In this document: positions 6,012 through 15,002 of the stretch, piece after piece
Layout of the letters: every line of letters starts with the position of its first letter
Position numbering within the stretch: the stretch's first letter is position 1
From: DATLMR01 sp964615905
GTDB lineage: Bacteria; Acidobacteriota; Blastocatellia; UBA7656
NCBI GenBank assembly: GCA_964615905.1
Contig: CAZTUB010000009.1
Location: 124,001-188,000, forward strand
Direction of reading: 5' to 3'
DNA: 64,000 nucleotides
Notes under the pieces: generated by a model
Told to the model about the DNA's origin: nothing
Database searches by the model: none
The model's input: the letters and a program-made list of their open reading frames with translations, nothing else
Made by a program: the position numbers and the translations under genes

Positions 6012-8675
6012 CTAGCACTCTGAATAACCGCAAGCGTAGCAGCTATGACAGCCCTCTATGCGGACGAAGGCCGAATCGCCGCAACTCGGGCAGAGGTCGG
6101 CCGACGTTGCCTCGATAGCTTTGGCCATCTGTTTGGACTGGCCTTCAACAGCGCGGGGCTCGACTCCCATCTCCGCGCCCTGGCCGTCCTCTTCGCTGCC
6201 GAAAGATACGTCGAGGTAGTTTTCGCCGAGCGCCTGGCCCACGGCGTCCGGGAGCGACAGCACGCGTCGTTTGCCAAAACCGTAAGAGCGCGCGCCGCCG
6301 ATCCCGCTGATCTGTTTGACTATCTCGCGCACGCGCTCGCGCGGCGATACGGGCGAGGCCATCCTCAGGATGAGCGACATCAGCCGGCCCATCGCTTCGG
6401 CCATAGCCTTGATGTCAGACCCGGCCTTCCCTATCTCCAGGAAGACCTCAAACGGCTGGCCTTCTTCATCCTCGTTCATCGTTATGTGAGCGGTCCCCGA
6501 AGGCGTCGCCTTGCTGACGGTGTAGCCGCGCCGCTTGTACGGGCGGGGGCGAACCTTCGGCTGTAACCCGCCGTCACTTTGAACAAGGTCATCCGAAGAC
6601 GGTGCCTGCTCTGCGGCTGCGAGCTTATCGTCGCGGCGGGCAGGCTCGGCCGCCTTCTTGTCATCTTCTTTGAGATTGAGCACCTGCACGTCGCGCGAGC
6701 CGTCGCGGTAGATCGTGCCGCCTTTGCAGCCCAGCCTGTAGAGCAACTCGTAGACTTCGCGCGTCTGATCGACCGTATAGTTGCTCGGCAGGTTGCAGGT
6801 CTTCGAGATCGAAGAGTCAACCCACCGCTGGATTGCCGCCTGGACTTTTACGTGCTCTTCAGGCGCGAGGTCCATCGCGGTGACAAAGTAGTTGGGGACC
6901 GGCTCGCCCGGGTTCGCGGTCTGCCACTCTTCCAACACCTTCACACGCTCTTCGTGCTTGCCCAGCCGGGACTTGCGATAGTAATTCCAGAAGAAGAACG
7001 GCTCGATGCCCGTCGAAGTGCCTACCATAGTGCCGATGGTCCCGTTGGGCGCTTGCGTCAGCAGCGTTACGTTGCGAATCCCTTTTTCCCGAACGGACTC
7101 GCGCACCTCTTCGGGCATCGCTTCCATGTAGCCCGATTGCAGGAACTTCTCTGCTTCGAACATCGGGAACGGCCCCTTTTCGGCGGCCGTGTCGGCAGAG
7201 GCGAGGTAGGCTTCGGTTGAGATAAAGCGATAGAGCTGGTCTATGAACTTGACCGATTCATCCGAGCCGTATCGTATGCCGAGACGTATCATCATCTCCG
7301 CGAGCCCCATGGTGTTCAACCCGACGCGCCGCTCGGCTTTCTGCTGCGCAAAGTTCTCGTCAAAGAAATAAGGCGTGGCGTCTATGACGTTATCTAAGAA
7401 CCGCACGGAATAACGGACGGTCTTGCCGAGGTCGTCCCAGGCGACTTCGCCTTCGTGGACGAACTTCGACAGGTTGATCGCGCCGAGGTTGCACACGCCA
7501 AAGCCGGGCAGCGGCTGCTCGCCGCAGGGGTTCGTGCAGCCCAGGTAGCCCGAATCGTAGTACCACGAGTTGCTCATCTTATTTGCGCGCTCAAGGAAAA
7601 AGACGCCGGGCTCGGCAGAGGTCCACGCCGACTCGATTATCGAGTTCCAGACTTCGCGCGCCTTGACGGTCTTATAAACGACCGTCTTCTTGCCTGCCGC
7701 AAGCCATTTATCGAGGTTGCCGTCCCACATGGTCTCATAATCGGGGTCCGAGGTGTCCGCGAATACGAGGTCCCAGTCCCCGTCCGCGTGAACGGCGTCC
7801 ATGAATTTGTCTGTTATGCCGACAGAGATGTTGGCGTTTGTGATCTTGCCCATCTCTCGCTTGGAAGTGATGAACTCAAGTATGTCCGGGTGCCAGCAGT
7901 TGAGGATCAGCATCAGCGCGCCGCGCCGCGAGCCGCCCTGCTCGATCAGCCCCGTCACAAACGAGTAGAGCGCGCCCCACGAGACAGACCCCGAAGAACG
8001 ACCGTTGACGCCTTTGACATAAGAGTGGCGGGCGCGCAGAGAGCTGACGTTGATGCCGACGCCGCCGCCGCGCGACATGATCTCCATCATCTGCGAGAGC
8101 GTGTCGACGATACCGCGCCGCGAGTCCTTCGGCGACGGGATAACATAGCAATTATAAAAAGTGAGTTGCTGATCGGTCCCGGCGGCGGCGAGGATTCGCC
8201 CCGCGGGCACAAATTTCCACCCCTGAAGAAGCCAGCGAAATCGCTCGTACCATTCATCCGCCTGTTCGCCTTCGACCGCAGCCACCCCGCGCGCCACGCG
8301 CTCCATCATCTGATCGGGCTCCGTCTCGATGGGCTTCGAGACGTGCTCCGTGAGCCGTTCGACGATGCTGCCGTCGCGCAGTTCTACTGAAACTCGCCCT
8401 GACTCCATAGCTCGGACAAGCCCTATCTCGCGCTGCCCTGTCTTATCATCGACGCAAACGATAACCATATCGCCTACGGAGAGCGTGCGCTTGTGCATGT
8501 CTTTCAATGCGTAGCGGTCGAGGAATATCTTCTGGCCAAGCTCGTTCAATTCGTTGGTGTCAGCAGTCGGGCTTGCGGTGCGCAGGTCCGCGCGGGGGAT
8601 GAGAGGCGAAATCGAGTCTTCAAGTGAGGTCTGGCCGTTAGACTTCTTTAAATCGCCGAAACTACGGGTAGCCAT
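6012..8675 (-). CDS. nrdJ: Adenosylcobalamin-dependent (class II) ribonucleotide reductase
   Basis: This 887-residue enzyme reduces ribonucleotides using adenosylcobalamin to generate the thiyl radical and needs no oxygen. Visible marks: FVPAGRILAAAGTD and NCYVIPSP near the start of the barrel, GGGVGINVSSLRARHS, RRGALMLILNCWHPDILEF, the loop TNPCGEQPLPGFGVCNLGAINLS with the conserved NPCGE motif, LTQAPNGTIGTM, and a C-terminal CPSCG...CHSCYACGYSEC tail expected to bind zinc and relay reducing power. Residues about 65-115 (VGDMVIVCVDDKTGQREIG ... VSKPIE) form an extra small beta domain before the ATP-cone-free N-terminus joins the barrel. AAGGAG lies upstream of the ATG. Its length is normal for class II enzymes of this type. 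Confidence 0.95.
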   Translation of the reverse strand: MATRSFGDLKKSNGQTSLEDSISPLIPRADLRTASPTADTNELNELGQKIFLDRYALKDMHKRTLSVGDMVIVCVDDKTGQREIGLVRAMESGRVSVELRDGSIVERLTEHVSKPIETEPDQMMERVARGVAAVEGEQADEWYERFRWLLQGWKFVPAGRILAAAGTDQQLTFYNCYVIPSPKDSRRGIVDTLSQMMEIMSRGGGVGINVSSLRARHSYVKGVNGRSSGSVSWGALYSFVTGLIEQGGSRRGALMLILNCWHPDILEFITSKREMGKITNANISVGITDKFMDAVHADGDWDLVFADTSDPDYETMWDGNLDKWLAAGKKTVVYKTVKAREVWNSIIESAWTSAEPGVFFLERANKMSNSWYYDSGYLGCTNPCGEQPLPGFGVCNLGAINLSKFVHEGEVAWDDLGKTVRYSVRFLDNVIDATPYFFDENFAQQKAERRVGLNTMGLAEMMIRLGIRYGSDESVKFIDQLYRFISTEAYLASADTAAEKGPFPMFEAEKFLQSGYMEAMPEEVRESVREKGIRNVTLLTQAPNGTIGTMVGTSTGIEPFFFWNYYRKSRLGKHEERVKVLEEWQTANPGEPVPNYFVTAMDLAPEEHVKVQAAIQRWVDSSISKTCNLPSNYTVDQTREVYELLYRLGCKGGTIYRDGSRDVQVLNLKEDDKKAAEPARRDDKLAAAEQAPSSDDLVQSDGGLQPKVRPRPYKRRGYTVSKATPSGTAHITMNEDEEGQPFEVFLEIGKAGSDIKAMAEAMGRLMSLILRMASPVSPRERVREIVKQISGIGGARSYGFGKRRVLSLPDAVGQALGENYLDVSFGSEEDGQGAEMGVEPRAVEGQSKQMAKAIEATSADLCPSCGDSAFVRIEGCHSCYACGYSEC

Positions 8676-9297
8676 CGCTTCTTCTCCTTAAGATTATTTT
8701 TATTCAATGCAGGCACGGCTCACGCGCATTAGAGAAACCGATCCTACGCCCTGCGCCAGCCGGGTATCAGGGGGTAATATCTTGCCTGCTAACTTTGATT
8801 TGTCTTTACAACCCGGCCTCTCGACCTCCTGCCGTCCAGTCGAACCGGGCTGTGTCTAGGCGTGAATGGTAAAACTTCCGTTTCTGACCCATTTGACGGC
8901 GGCGCGCATTGCGCCACATTGCTCTCCCAGATCAAGGCCCGATCCAACCCGAAAAATCATAATAACTCGCGGGCGGCTTGACCACAACGCCTTCTCTGCT
9001 CTGTTTTGCTTTCTATTGCAGCGGTTTCGGAGTTTACCCTATGTATAGGCATGTGTCAATCGAAAAGTACAACATATTGTGGTCCAGCGCCTATCTGACC
9101 CCGGCTATCTTACGGCGCAAGAAAGACTTTTTGGGCAGTTAATTTTTCACTTTAGGGTGTGATCGGACCGAAATCATACAGGCCGGTTTTTACCCGGCTC
9201 CAGGCGTATGACCGGAAAAAGGAAAGAGATTAACCGGGGCGACAGGTTAAAATAACGCTCTCGATTGGGTTGATGGAATGTAGGCCCTGTTCAGGGC
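8676..9297. other. Upstream region of nrdJ, no gene seen
   Basis: This 620-bp stretch contains no supported CDS; the 60-residue plus frame at 8866-9048 lacks a ribosome binding site and family features. On the minus strand 8851-8813 can form a long imperfect hairpin (CCCGG/CCGGG with inner CGAC/GTCG) in what should be the nrdJ leader. An ACAA-CATA-TTGT dyad at 9068-9079 slightly resembles an NrdR box, but only one copy is visible and it lies about 390 bp from the start. Confidence 0.35.
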
Positions 9298-9897
9298 TCA
9301 GGCCACGGCTCTCGTCTGTGACGAATCGCGTCGCCTGTTCTTTTTAATTACGAAATCGATGCTCACGTCGCGCTCGGCCTGCCCGCTCGGCACTATCGAA
9401 TACTCAAGCGTCAGCACAGACCCGCCGACTCGCCACCCGGCCTGCTTTATCTCGCTTTCGGTCCGGTCGAGCTTGGCCGGTTCTCCAAAAACCGCCGTCA
9501 CCTTGTTGACTATAGACTCAAACGTCTCGCTGCGGCTCGAAAGGTCCGCGCTGCAATTAAGCTCAACAAGCTGTTCGGGCCTGCGCATCGGAGAATCGAG
9601 CGTGCTGAACTTGAAAGAGGCGCTCCAATTCGAGTTGTTTGGAAGGTCTATCGTAAGCACGAAGACTTCATCCGTCACTATGTAAGAGAGGATGTCCTGC
9701 TCGGCACCCTTCGGCAGAGCGTTCTGCACCTCCGTATAGCTCATGCCCATTTTAAAGCGGTGGAGAAACTCTATGGGGTCGAAAGGCGCTTCCTGCTTGC
9801 CGCTTCTGGTCTGAGCCTGACCGGCGTTTGGAAGCATCAACAAAACGAGGAGCAGAGACAAAAAAGCCGGAGACAATCTCTTTACTAAATACATCAT
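9298..9897 (-). CDS. Secreted protein of unknown function
   Basis: The frame encodes 199 residues from the ATG at 9897; GAGGGTGGG lies just upstream, and a GTG two codons earlier is possible. There is a clear signal peptide (LSPAFLSLLLVLLMLPNAGQAQ). The segment DPIEFLHRFKMGMSYTEVQNALP is a helix-turn like that of BamE/SmpA-type lipoproteins, and a later repeat of this theme (SIVNKVTAVFGEPAKLD) suggests a similar two-layer fold; there is no lipobox. The tail is basic. It stands alone, with only a short hairpin after its stop (9283-9296). Confidence 0.65.
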   Translation of the reverse strand: MMYLVKRLSPAFLSLLLVLLMLPNAGQAQTRSGKQEAPFDPIEFLHRFKMGMSYTEVQNALPKGAEQDILSYIVTDEVFVLTIDLPNNSNWSASFKFSTLDSPMRRPEQLVELNCSADLSSRSETFESIVNKVTAVFGEPAKLDRTESEIKQAGWRVGGSVLTLEYSIVPSGQAERDVSIDFVIKKNRRRDSSQTRAVA

Positions 9898-10125
9898 TCC
9901 CACCCTCTACATACACCCGTTCGCCGTCTGAGACCAAAGGGGGCGCAGTCCCAACCAGCGAGCTTTCCATATCAAATTGCCTGAGTATGGGGGCCTGACC
10001 GGCGTCAGTCGTGCGCGTACTATAACACCGAAAGCTCAAAAGTCAATAATGCGAAATTGTTGCGTTGTCACCGCATCTTACTGAACGAAGGAGCGCGCAA
10101 GAAGTTTCGGTGAGATTGGTTTTGT

Positions 10126-11175
10126 TCAAACCCGGCCCGTGCGTTCAGCCATCAGCCGCGCGAGTTCCGAGGGGGAATAGAGGCCCGGTTTGAGCCCCTG
10201 GCCAACCATCCGGTCGATTATCTCAAGCAGCGTCGAATTATAAGGGGTCGCAAGCCCCGCTCTTTTGCCGAGCTCGACAATCTCGCCGTTTAAAAACCGC
10301 GCCTCGTTCGACTGGCGGCCGAGTTCCAGGTCTTGCCACATAGAGGCGTACGTGCGGCGTTCGGGCGGAAGCTCCCTTTCGGCTCTTCCCGCCTCGACAG
10401 GCTCTCTTAGCTTCGCGGTCATCTGGCGAATCCTGATCGGCGAGGGCTCGCCCTCGGGCGGCTCAGCCTCTATGCCCGAGGCGTCGAGCACGCGAAGCCC
10501 TTCTTCGCGCACTTCGAGCATGAGGCGGCGCATTTCAGGGTCGGCCATAGATTTTTCAAGCCAGTAGCCTGTGATCGCGTTCGTGGCGTTGTTGAGGTTG
10601 GCGATAAGCTTGCCCCACTTCATCGCCATGACGTGTGCAGACGCAATCGCATCAAAGCCCGCGCGCCGCAGGTCCGCGCACATCTGTCGCGAAAGGTCGT
10701 CGACCCCGGCAGGGTAGAGGCCAATCGCTATGTCCCGGCCTCGCGGCAGCGTGATGATTTCAGGGTCGAGCTGCACGGCGCTCAACATCAGCAGCCCCGC
10801 GTAGACGTTCTTAAATTTCCGCGCGATGATCTCTTCATTCCGAATGCCGTTTTGAAGAGAGACGACCGGCGTGCTCTCGTCATAAACGGTCGAAAGCTCC
10901 TCGATTGCCGACACGGTAGCCTGCGACTTGGTGGTGATAAAAACAACGTCCCCCGAATCGGGCAACAATTGGCGCACATCCGTCAGAGCCTCTGCGCGAG
11001 TCTCGATCTCGTCGCCCTCGAATATGATCTTTACCCCCGCGTCGAGCGCGCGGGCCTGCGCTTCTCTGGCCACAAGCACGACTCGCGCGCCGGTGTGGGC
11101 AAGCAAACCGCCTACCGCGCTCCCTACCGCGCCCGCGCCGAAGATGACATATCGCGTTGACTTTTCCTTGCTCAT
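10126..11175 (-). CDS. 2-dehydropantoate 2-reductase family (ApbA/PanE)
   Basis: The frame encodes 349 residues from MSKEKSTRY at 11175; an upstream TTG/GTG-type extension to 11214 looks untranslated. The N-terminal Rossmann motif is GAGAVG (13-18), followed by VVLVARE, VVFITTKSQAT and LQNGIRNEE, all typical of ketopantoate reductase. The C-terminal domain has MKWGKLIANLNNATNAITG, holding the catalytic Lys and Asn of the family. PanE makes pantoate for coenzyme A with NADPH. The C-terminal half carries an insertion rich in Pro/Glu (EAEPPEGEPSP), so a related 2-oxoacid reductase is possible. Divergent from the esterase gene 52 bp away. Confidence 0.8.
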   Translation of the reverse strand: MSKEKSTRYVIFGAGAVGSAVGGLLAHTGARVVLVAREAQARALDAGVKIIFEGDEIETRAEALTDVRQLLPDSGDVVFITTKSQATVSAIEELSTVYDESTPVVSLQNGIRNEEIIARKFKNVYAGLLMLSAVQLDPEIITLPRGRDIAIGLYPAGVDDLSRQMCADLRRAGFDAIASAHVMAMKWGKLIANLNNATNAITGYWLEKSMADPEMRRLMLEVREEGLRVLDASGIEAEPPEGEPSPIRIRQMTAKLREPVEAGRAERELPPERRTYASMWQDLELGRQSNEARFLNGEIVELGKRAGLATPYNSTLLEIIDRMVGQGLKPGLYSPSELARLMAERTGRV

Positions 11176-11227
11176 AGCTTTCGATAATATCGCACCGCGA
11201 CAAACACAAATCAAAGAGAGAATCTCG

Positions 11228-11908
11228 ATGATCGAAGAAAGAGCCGTACGACAGCCAATAAATCTCTACTACGACCTTTATGTGCCTTACGAGGAGATCA
11301 GAAAGCCTATGCCGCTCATCATCGGCCTCCACGGGTACGAGGGTAACAAAGAGTCTATGATGGCGATGCTAAACAAGTTCACTTCGCGCGACTACATAAA
11401 GGCTTCGCTTCAAGCGCCGAACGGCTTCTTCGTTCAGGGCGAAGACCGGGCCAGGCCGCGAATCGGCTTCGGGTGGATGATGCAATACAAGGCCGAAGAG
11501 ACCATAAAGCTTCACCACCAGACTCTGCTCGCGATGATCGAAGACATATCGAGCAAGTACGCCGTAGACAGGCAGGCCGTCTTTCTCATCGCCTTCTCGC
11601 AATCGGTCGCGCTGAACTACCGCTTCGCTTTCACTCACCCCGGCGTCGCGCGGGGCATAGTGGCGGTGTGCGGCGGCATTCCCGGCGACTGGGACCAGGA
11701 TAAGTATCACAACAGCGACACAGATATTCTGATAATCGCGGGCGAAACCGACGACATATATCCGCTTGAGCGCACTCGCGGCTTCAAAGATGCGCTCAGG
11801 CGCAGGGCGCGCGAAGTTGAATACCGCAGTTTTCCCGTAGGCCACGTCTTTCCGCGCGAGGCATTGCCTGTCATCGACCAGTGGATTGCCGAAAGGGTGT
11901 CGGACTAA
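11228..11908 (+). CDS. Phospholipase/carboxylesterase-type alpha/beta hydrolase
   Basis: The frame gives 226 residues from the ATG at 11228. The oxyanion region reads PLIIGLHGYEGN. The putative nucleophile is Ser124 in AFSQS, where the usual GxSxG glycines are replaced by Ala and Ser. The acid would be Asp175 or Asp176 (GETDDIYP) and the base His206 (PVGHVFP), all in the right order for a small esterase of the YpfH/LysoPL kind. No signal peptide. The longer frame reported upstream to 10928 is antisense to the reductase and not real. Substrate unknown. Confidence 0.75.
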   Translation: MIEERAVRQPINLYYDLYVPYEEIRKPMPLIIGLHGYEGNKESMMAMLNKFTSRDYIKASLQAPNGFFVQGEDRARPRIGFGWMMQYKAEETIKLHHQTLLAMIEDISSKYAVDRQAVFLIAFSQSVALNYRFAFTHPGVARGIVAVCGGIPGDWDQDKYHNSDTDILIIAGETDDIYPLERTRGFKDALRRRAREVEYRSFPVGHVFPREALPVIDQWIAERVSD

Positions 11909-11914
11909 CCGCGT

Positions 11915-13603
11915 TCAGTTCTCTTCTTTTCTGCGGAAGACTACAAAGGGGCGGTTAGGGTCGGGGCCGATCCTGCCCTCACGATGGTAGTTCTCCTCGA
12001 TGAACTCTGTCAGTTCCGCGTAAGGCAGCGACAGAAGCCCGCCGTAAACATCCAGGATCAGGCGCGGCCTCGTGCGTTTCAAGTCTTCGATCAGATGCGC
12101 GCGGTTCTCCTGCCAGAAAGAGTCGCCGGCCTTTTCGACGCTCGGCAGCTCTTCGGAAAACTGCCCCGTGATGTAATAAGGCGTGAGGTAACGCGACGCG
12201 GGCCGCGCGCCTGTGCGCCAGTAGACATCGCCCGCGTAGCCCCAGATGTAAAGCGGCTCGCCAGCGCCGACGCGGCCCTGCAACCGGGCTGCGACCTCTT
12301 CCGCCTCGCGCTCGCGCACAGTCATGCCCCAGCGCGCGCTTCTCTCTGTGCTGCGCCCGGTCAAAGTCTCGTAGACGAGCACAAGGGTCCGCCCGTGAAA
12401 TCTTACAAACCCGAAAAGCGATAACACGACGAGCGCGGCCAGGGCTGCGCGCGCCTTTTGCGCCCGGCGTGGATCGCCGAGCCGGTCGATTAAGACCTCG
12501 ACCGCTCGCGACGCGAGCAGAGCAAGCGCGGGCAAGACCTGTATGAAGTAGTGTCCGAAGAAACGCCCGCCTGTAAAAACTGCCGCAAGCGATGCGGCTC
12601 CCCACAGCGCAATCGCAAGAGTAAAGCCCCTGGTTTCGCTCTGCGCGCCACCGTTTTTGAGACGGCCTTTTATCGCTCTCGCGGCCGCCCAGACAGCAAG
12701 CGACCAGAGCGCCGCGTTGAATAAGATATAAGCGAGCACGCGACTGGTCATCAGCTTGAGCCACAGCTCAACAGGCATCGCGTCAACATAGTATTTGCCC
12801 AGGACGACGGTGTTTCGCCAGAACGCGGCCGCGCTCCCTTCGGCTACGAGCCATAGCGCGAACACAGCCAGCACAACCGAGACTCCCAGGGCTGTGAAAA
12901 ACAGCCGGGCCGCCGAACGCCGCAACTCGATCCTTATTATCGCTCCTGTGCGTCTTCGAGCGTCGTAGATGGAAAAGGCTTCGTACAGCGCGAAGAAGGC
13001 GAGGTTGAAGACCCCGACCTGTTTGAACAGGATGGCAACGCCTGTCAGAAGGCCCGCGACAAACAGGCAACTAACGCTCGCACGCTTAGACGGCGTCGCC
13101 GCTCGCATGAAAAAGTAGAACGAAGCCGCGTAAGGCAGCAGCATAAGAAGCTCTGTGTTTGCCGCCATCATGTCTTGCGTGTGATAGTTCGTGCTGAAGT
13201 AGACGAAAAGCAGCGCCGCCCACAACCCTGCTCTTTTCCCGTAACCCCGCGCAGCCGTCCAGTAAAGGATCATCGCCGTGGCAAAGTTCCAGATTGCCGC
13301 CGCGATGTGAACCGCTTGCATGCTCCGACCGAACAGCGCGAAAACCGCCGCATAAAAGAAGGTAGCGCCCGGCGGCTTATCCGTGACTATTCCCAGGTAA
13401 AGCCGCGCGCCGTCGAGCAGGCTCGCCGCCGTCAGGGCTCGCACAGTCTCGTCGCCGTTGACGAACTGGTAGCGAAGATAAAAGAGCCTCAAGCACAGGT
13501 TGAGTAAAAAGAGCGCGGCCAGCCATCGGAAGATGCACGCAGGTCTTATCAGCTCGGCCGCCGCGCTCTCTCTCGCAGTTTTTAGTTCGCGCCCTCCGAT
13601 CAA
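11915..13603 (-). CDS. GT39-like membrane glycosyltransferase
   Basis: A polytopic protein of about 560 residues with roughly ten hydrophobic segments. Near the N-terminus it has the loop NGDETVRA, whose acidic residues match the catalytic DE of ArnT/PMT glycosyltransferases, and TDKPPGATFFYAAVFALFG, the TxKPPG motif of the same group. The soluble C-terminal part (about 430-560) has IWGYAGDVYWRTGARPASRY. These enzymes move a sugar from a polyprenyl phosphate to a lipid or protein outside the membrane. Start uncertain: a TTG at 13603 has GGGGAGG just before it; a GTG at 13618 is the other option. Convergent with the esterase, 6 bp apart. Confidence 0.8.
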   Translation of the reverse strand: MIGGRELKTARESAAAELIRPACIFRWLAALFLLNLCLRLFYLRYQFVNGDETVRALTAASLLDGARLYLGIVTDKPPGATFFYAAVFALFGRSMQAVHIAAAIWNFATAMILYWTAARGYGKRAGLWAALLFVYFSTNYHTQDMMAANTELLMLLPYAASFYFFMRAATPSKRASVSCLFVAGLLTGVAILFKQVGVFNLAFFALYEAFSIYDARRRTGAIIRIELRRSAARLFFTALGVSVVLAVFALWLVAEGSAAAFWRNTVVLGKYYVDAMPVELWLKLMTSRVLAYILFNAALWSLAVWAAARAIKGRLKNGGAQSETRGFTLAIALWGAASLAAVFTGGRFFGHYFIQVLPALALLASRAVEVLIDRLGDPRRAQKARAALAALVVLSLFGFVRFHGRTLVLVYETLTGRSTERSARWGMTVREREAEEVAARLQGRVGAGEPLYIWGYAGDVYWRTGARPASRYLTPYYITGQFSEELPSVEKAGDSFWQENRAHLIEDLKRTRPRLILDVYGGLLSLPYAELTEFIEENYHREGRIGPDPNRPFVVFRRKEEN

Positions 13604-13738
13604 TCTGCCTCCCCGCACGTTTTTGTGAATGATAGCAAGGAACCGGAGATTGTACCCCGAAATCCTGTCGGTCTTGAATCCCCTCCAACTTGACTCTCGG
13701 CTCGCGGGTTTGCTCTAATTCTTTTACAGGAAAAATCT

Positions 13739-14950
13739 ATGGATAAAAGCGAGTTGATTTACGATTGGAACCAGATAGGTGTGGAGCACAGGGCGGCGCG
13801 ACGAGTTGAGCTGAACGACGAATCGCTCAGAGACGGGCTGCAATCGCCGTCGGTCATCGACCCGCCGATAGAGAAGAAGATAGAGCTGCTTCACCTTATG
13901 GACTCGCTCGGCATCCATAGCGCGGACATAGGGCTGCCGGGAGCGGGGCCGCGCGCCGTTGCCGATGTGACCAGACTGGCTAAAGAGATAGTCGATTGCA
14001 AGCTCGACATACAACCTAATTGCGCCGCGCGGACCGTTCGCGCGGACATCGAGCCGATACTCGACATCTCCGAGAAGGTCGGCGTGGCAATCGAGGCCTG
14101 CACATTCATCGGCTCAAGCCCTATACGCCAATACGCGGAAGGCTGGTCGGTCGAGATGATGCTTACCGCCACCGAAGACGCGGTGAAGTTCGCCGCGTCG
14201 CGAGGCGTGCCGGTTATGTATGTGACGGAAGATACTACGCGCGCTCACCCGGACACGATACGCGCGCTCTATACGACCGCGATTGAAGCCGGAGCCAGGC
14301 GCATATGCGTGTGCGACACGGTGGGCCACGCTACCCCCGAAGGCGTGCGCGCACTGATAAGCTACGTAAAAACGGTTGTCGAAGCGACCGGCGAGGACGT
14401 GAAGATCGACTGGCACGGCCATCAGGATCGCGGGCTCGGCGTTATAAACTCAATCGCGGCCTTCGAGGCCGGGGCCGACCGCCTCCACGGCACCGCGCTC
14501 GGCGTGGGCGAGCGCGTGGGCAACACGCCTATGGATCAGCTCCTGGTCAATCTTCAATTGAAGGGTTATATCAGCCACGACCTGTCCAACCTGATGCGCT
14601 ACTCGGAAACCGCGAGCGAAGCGACGGGCATCCCCATACCTGTCACATACCCTGTCGTAGGCAGGGACGCCTTCCGCACGGCCACAGGCGTTCACGCGGC
14701 GGCGGTGATAAAGGCTTTCCGAAAAGGCGACGACTGGCTCGTCGATATGATCTATTCGGGCGTCCCTGCCGGTATGTTCGGGCGCGAGCAGCTGATCGAG
14801 ATAGGCCCGATGAGCGGCAAGTCGAACATAATCTTCTGGCTTGAGCGCCATGGCATAGAGGCGACCGAAGAGCGCGTCGAGCGGATATTCAGCCACGCCA
14901 AGCAGTGCAACTGCGTTTTGACAGACGAAGAGGTCTCGGCGCTCGCCTGA
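13739..14950 (+). CDS. LeuA/HMGL-family acyltransferase or lyase
   Basis: The protein has 403 residues and a TIM-barrel of the isopropylmalate/homocitrate synthase group: NDESLRDGLQSP (R31-D32 at the barrel opening), IDIGLPGAGP-like ADIGLPGAGP, EACTFIGSSPIR, VTEDTTRAHPDTIRALY, CDTVGHATPEGV and WHGHQDRGLG. His226 and His228 are the metal ligands; the usual next Asn is Gln229. GTALGVGERVGNTPMDQLL is the conserved glycine loop. A C-terminal extension (TYPVVGRDAFRTATGVHAAAV) is kept, but the leucine-binding regulatory domain is absent. It condenses or cleaves an acyl-CoA/2-oxoacid pair; which one is not clear. AGGA precedes the ATG. Confidence 0.75.
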   Translation: MDKSELIYDWNQIGVEHRAARRVELNDESLRDGLQSPSVIDPPIEKKIELLHLMDSLGIHSADIGLPGAGPRAVADVTRLAKEIVDCKLDIQPNCAARTVRADIEPILDISEKVGVAIEACTFIGSSPIRQYAEGWSVEMMLTATEDAVKFAASRGVPVMYVTEDTTRAHPDTIRALYTTAIEAGARRICVCDTVGHATPEGVRALISYVKTVVEATGEDVKIDWHGHQDRGLGVINSIAAFEAGADRLHGTALGVGERVGNTPMDQLLVNLQLKGYISHDLSNLMRYSETASEATGIPIPVTYPVVGRDAFRTATGVHAAAVIKAFRKGDDWLVDMIYSGVPAGMFGREQLIEIGPMSGKSNIIFWLERHGIEATEERVERIFSHAKQCNCVLTDEEVSALA

Positions 14951-15002
14951 ACAAATTTTGCTTGCCTGAGTAGTTTTTGATTCCAGAGGACTGGTTTATC
15001 TG

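Noticed and set aside
8676..8870. Possible cobalamin riboswitch before nrdJ
   Set aside because: The leader can fold, but I see no B12-box-like sequence; a covariance search with the Rfam cobalamin model would decide.
9068..9079. Possible NrdR box upstream of nrdJ
   Set aside because: Only one copy, far from the start, and NrdR sites come in pairs; too weak to call.
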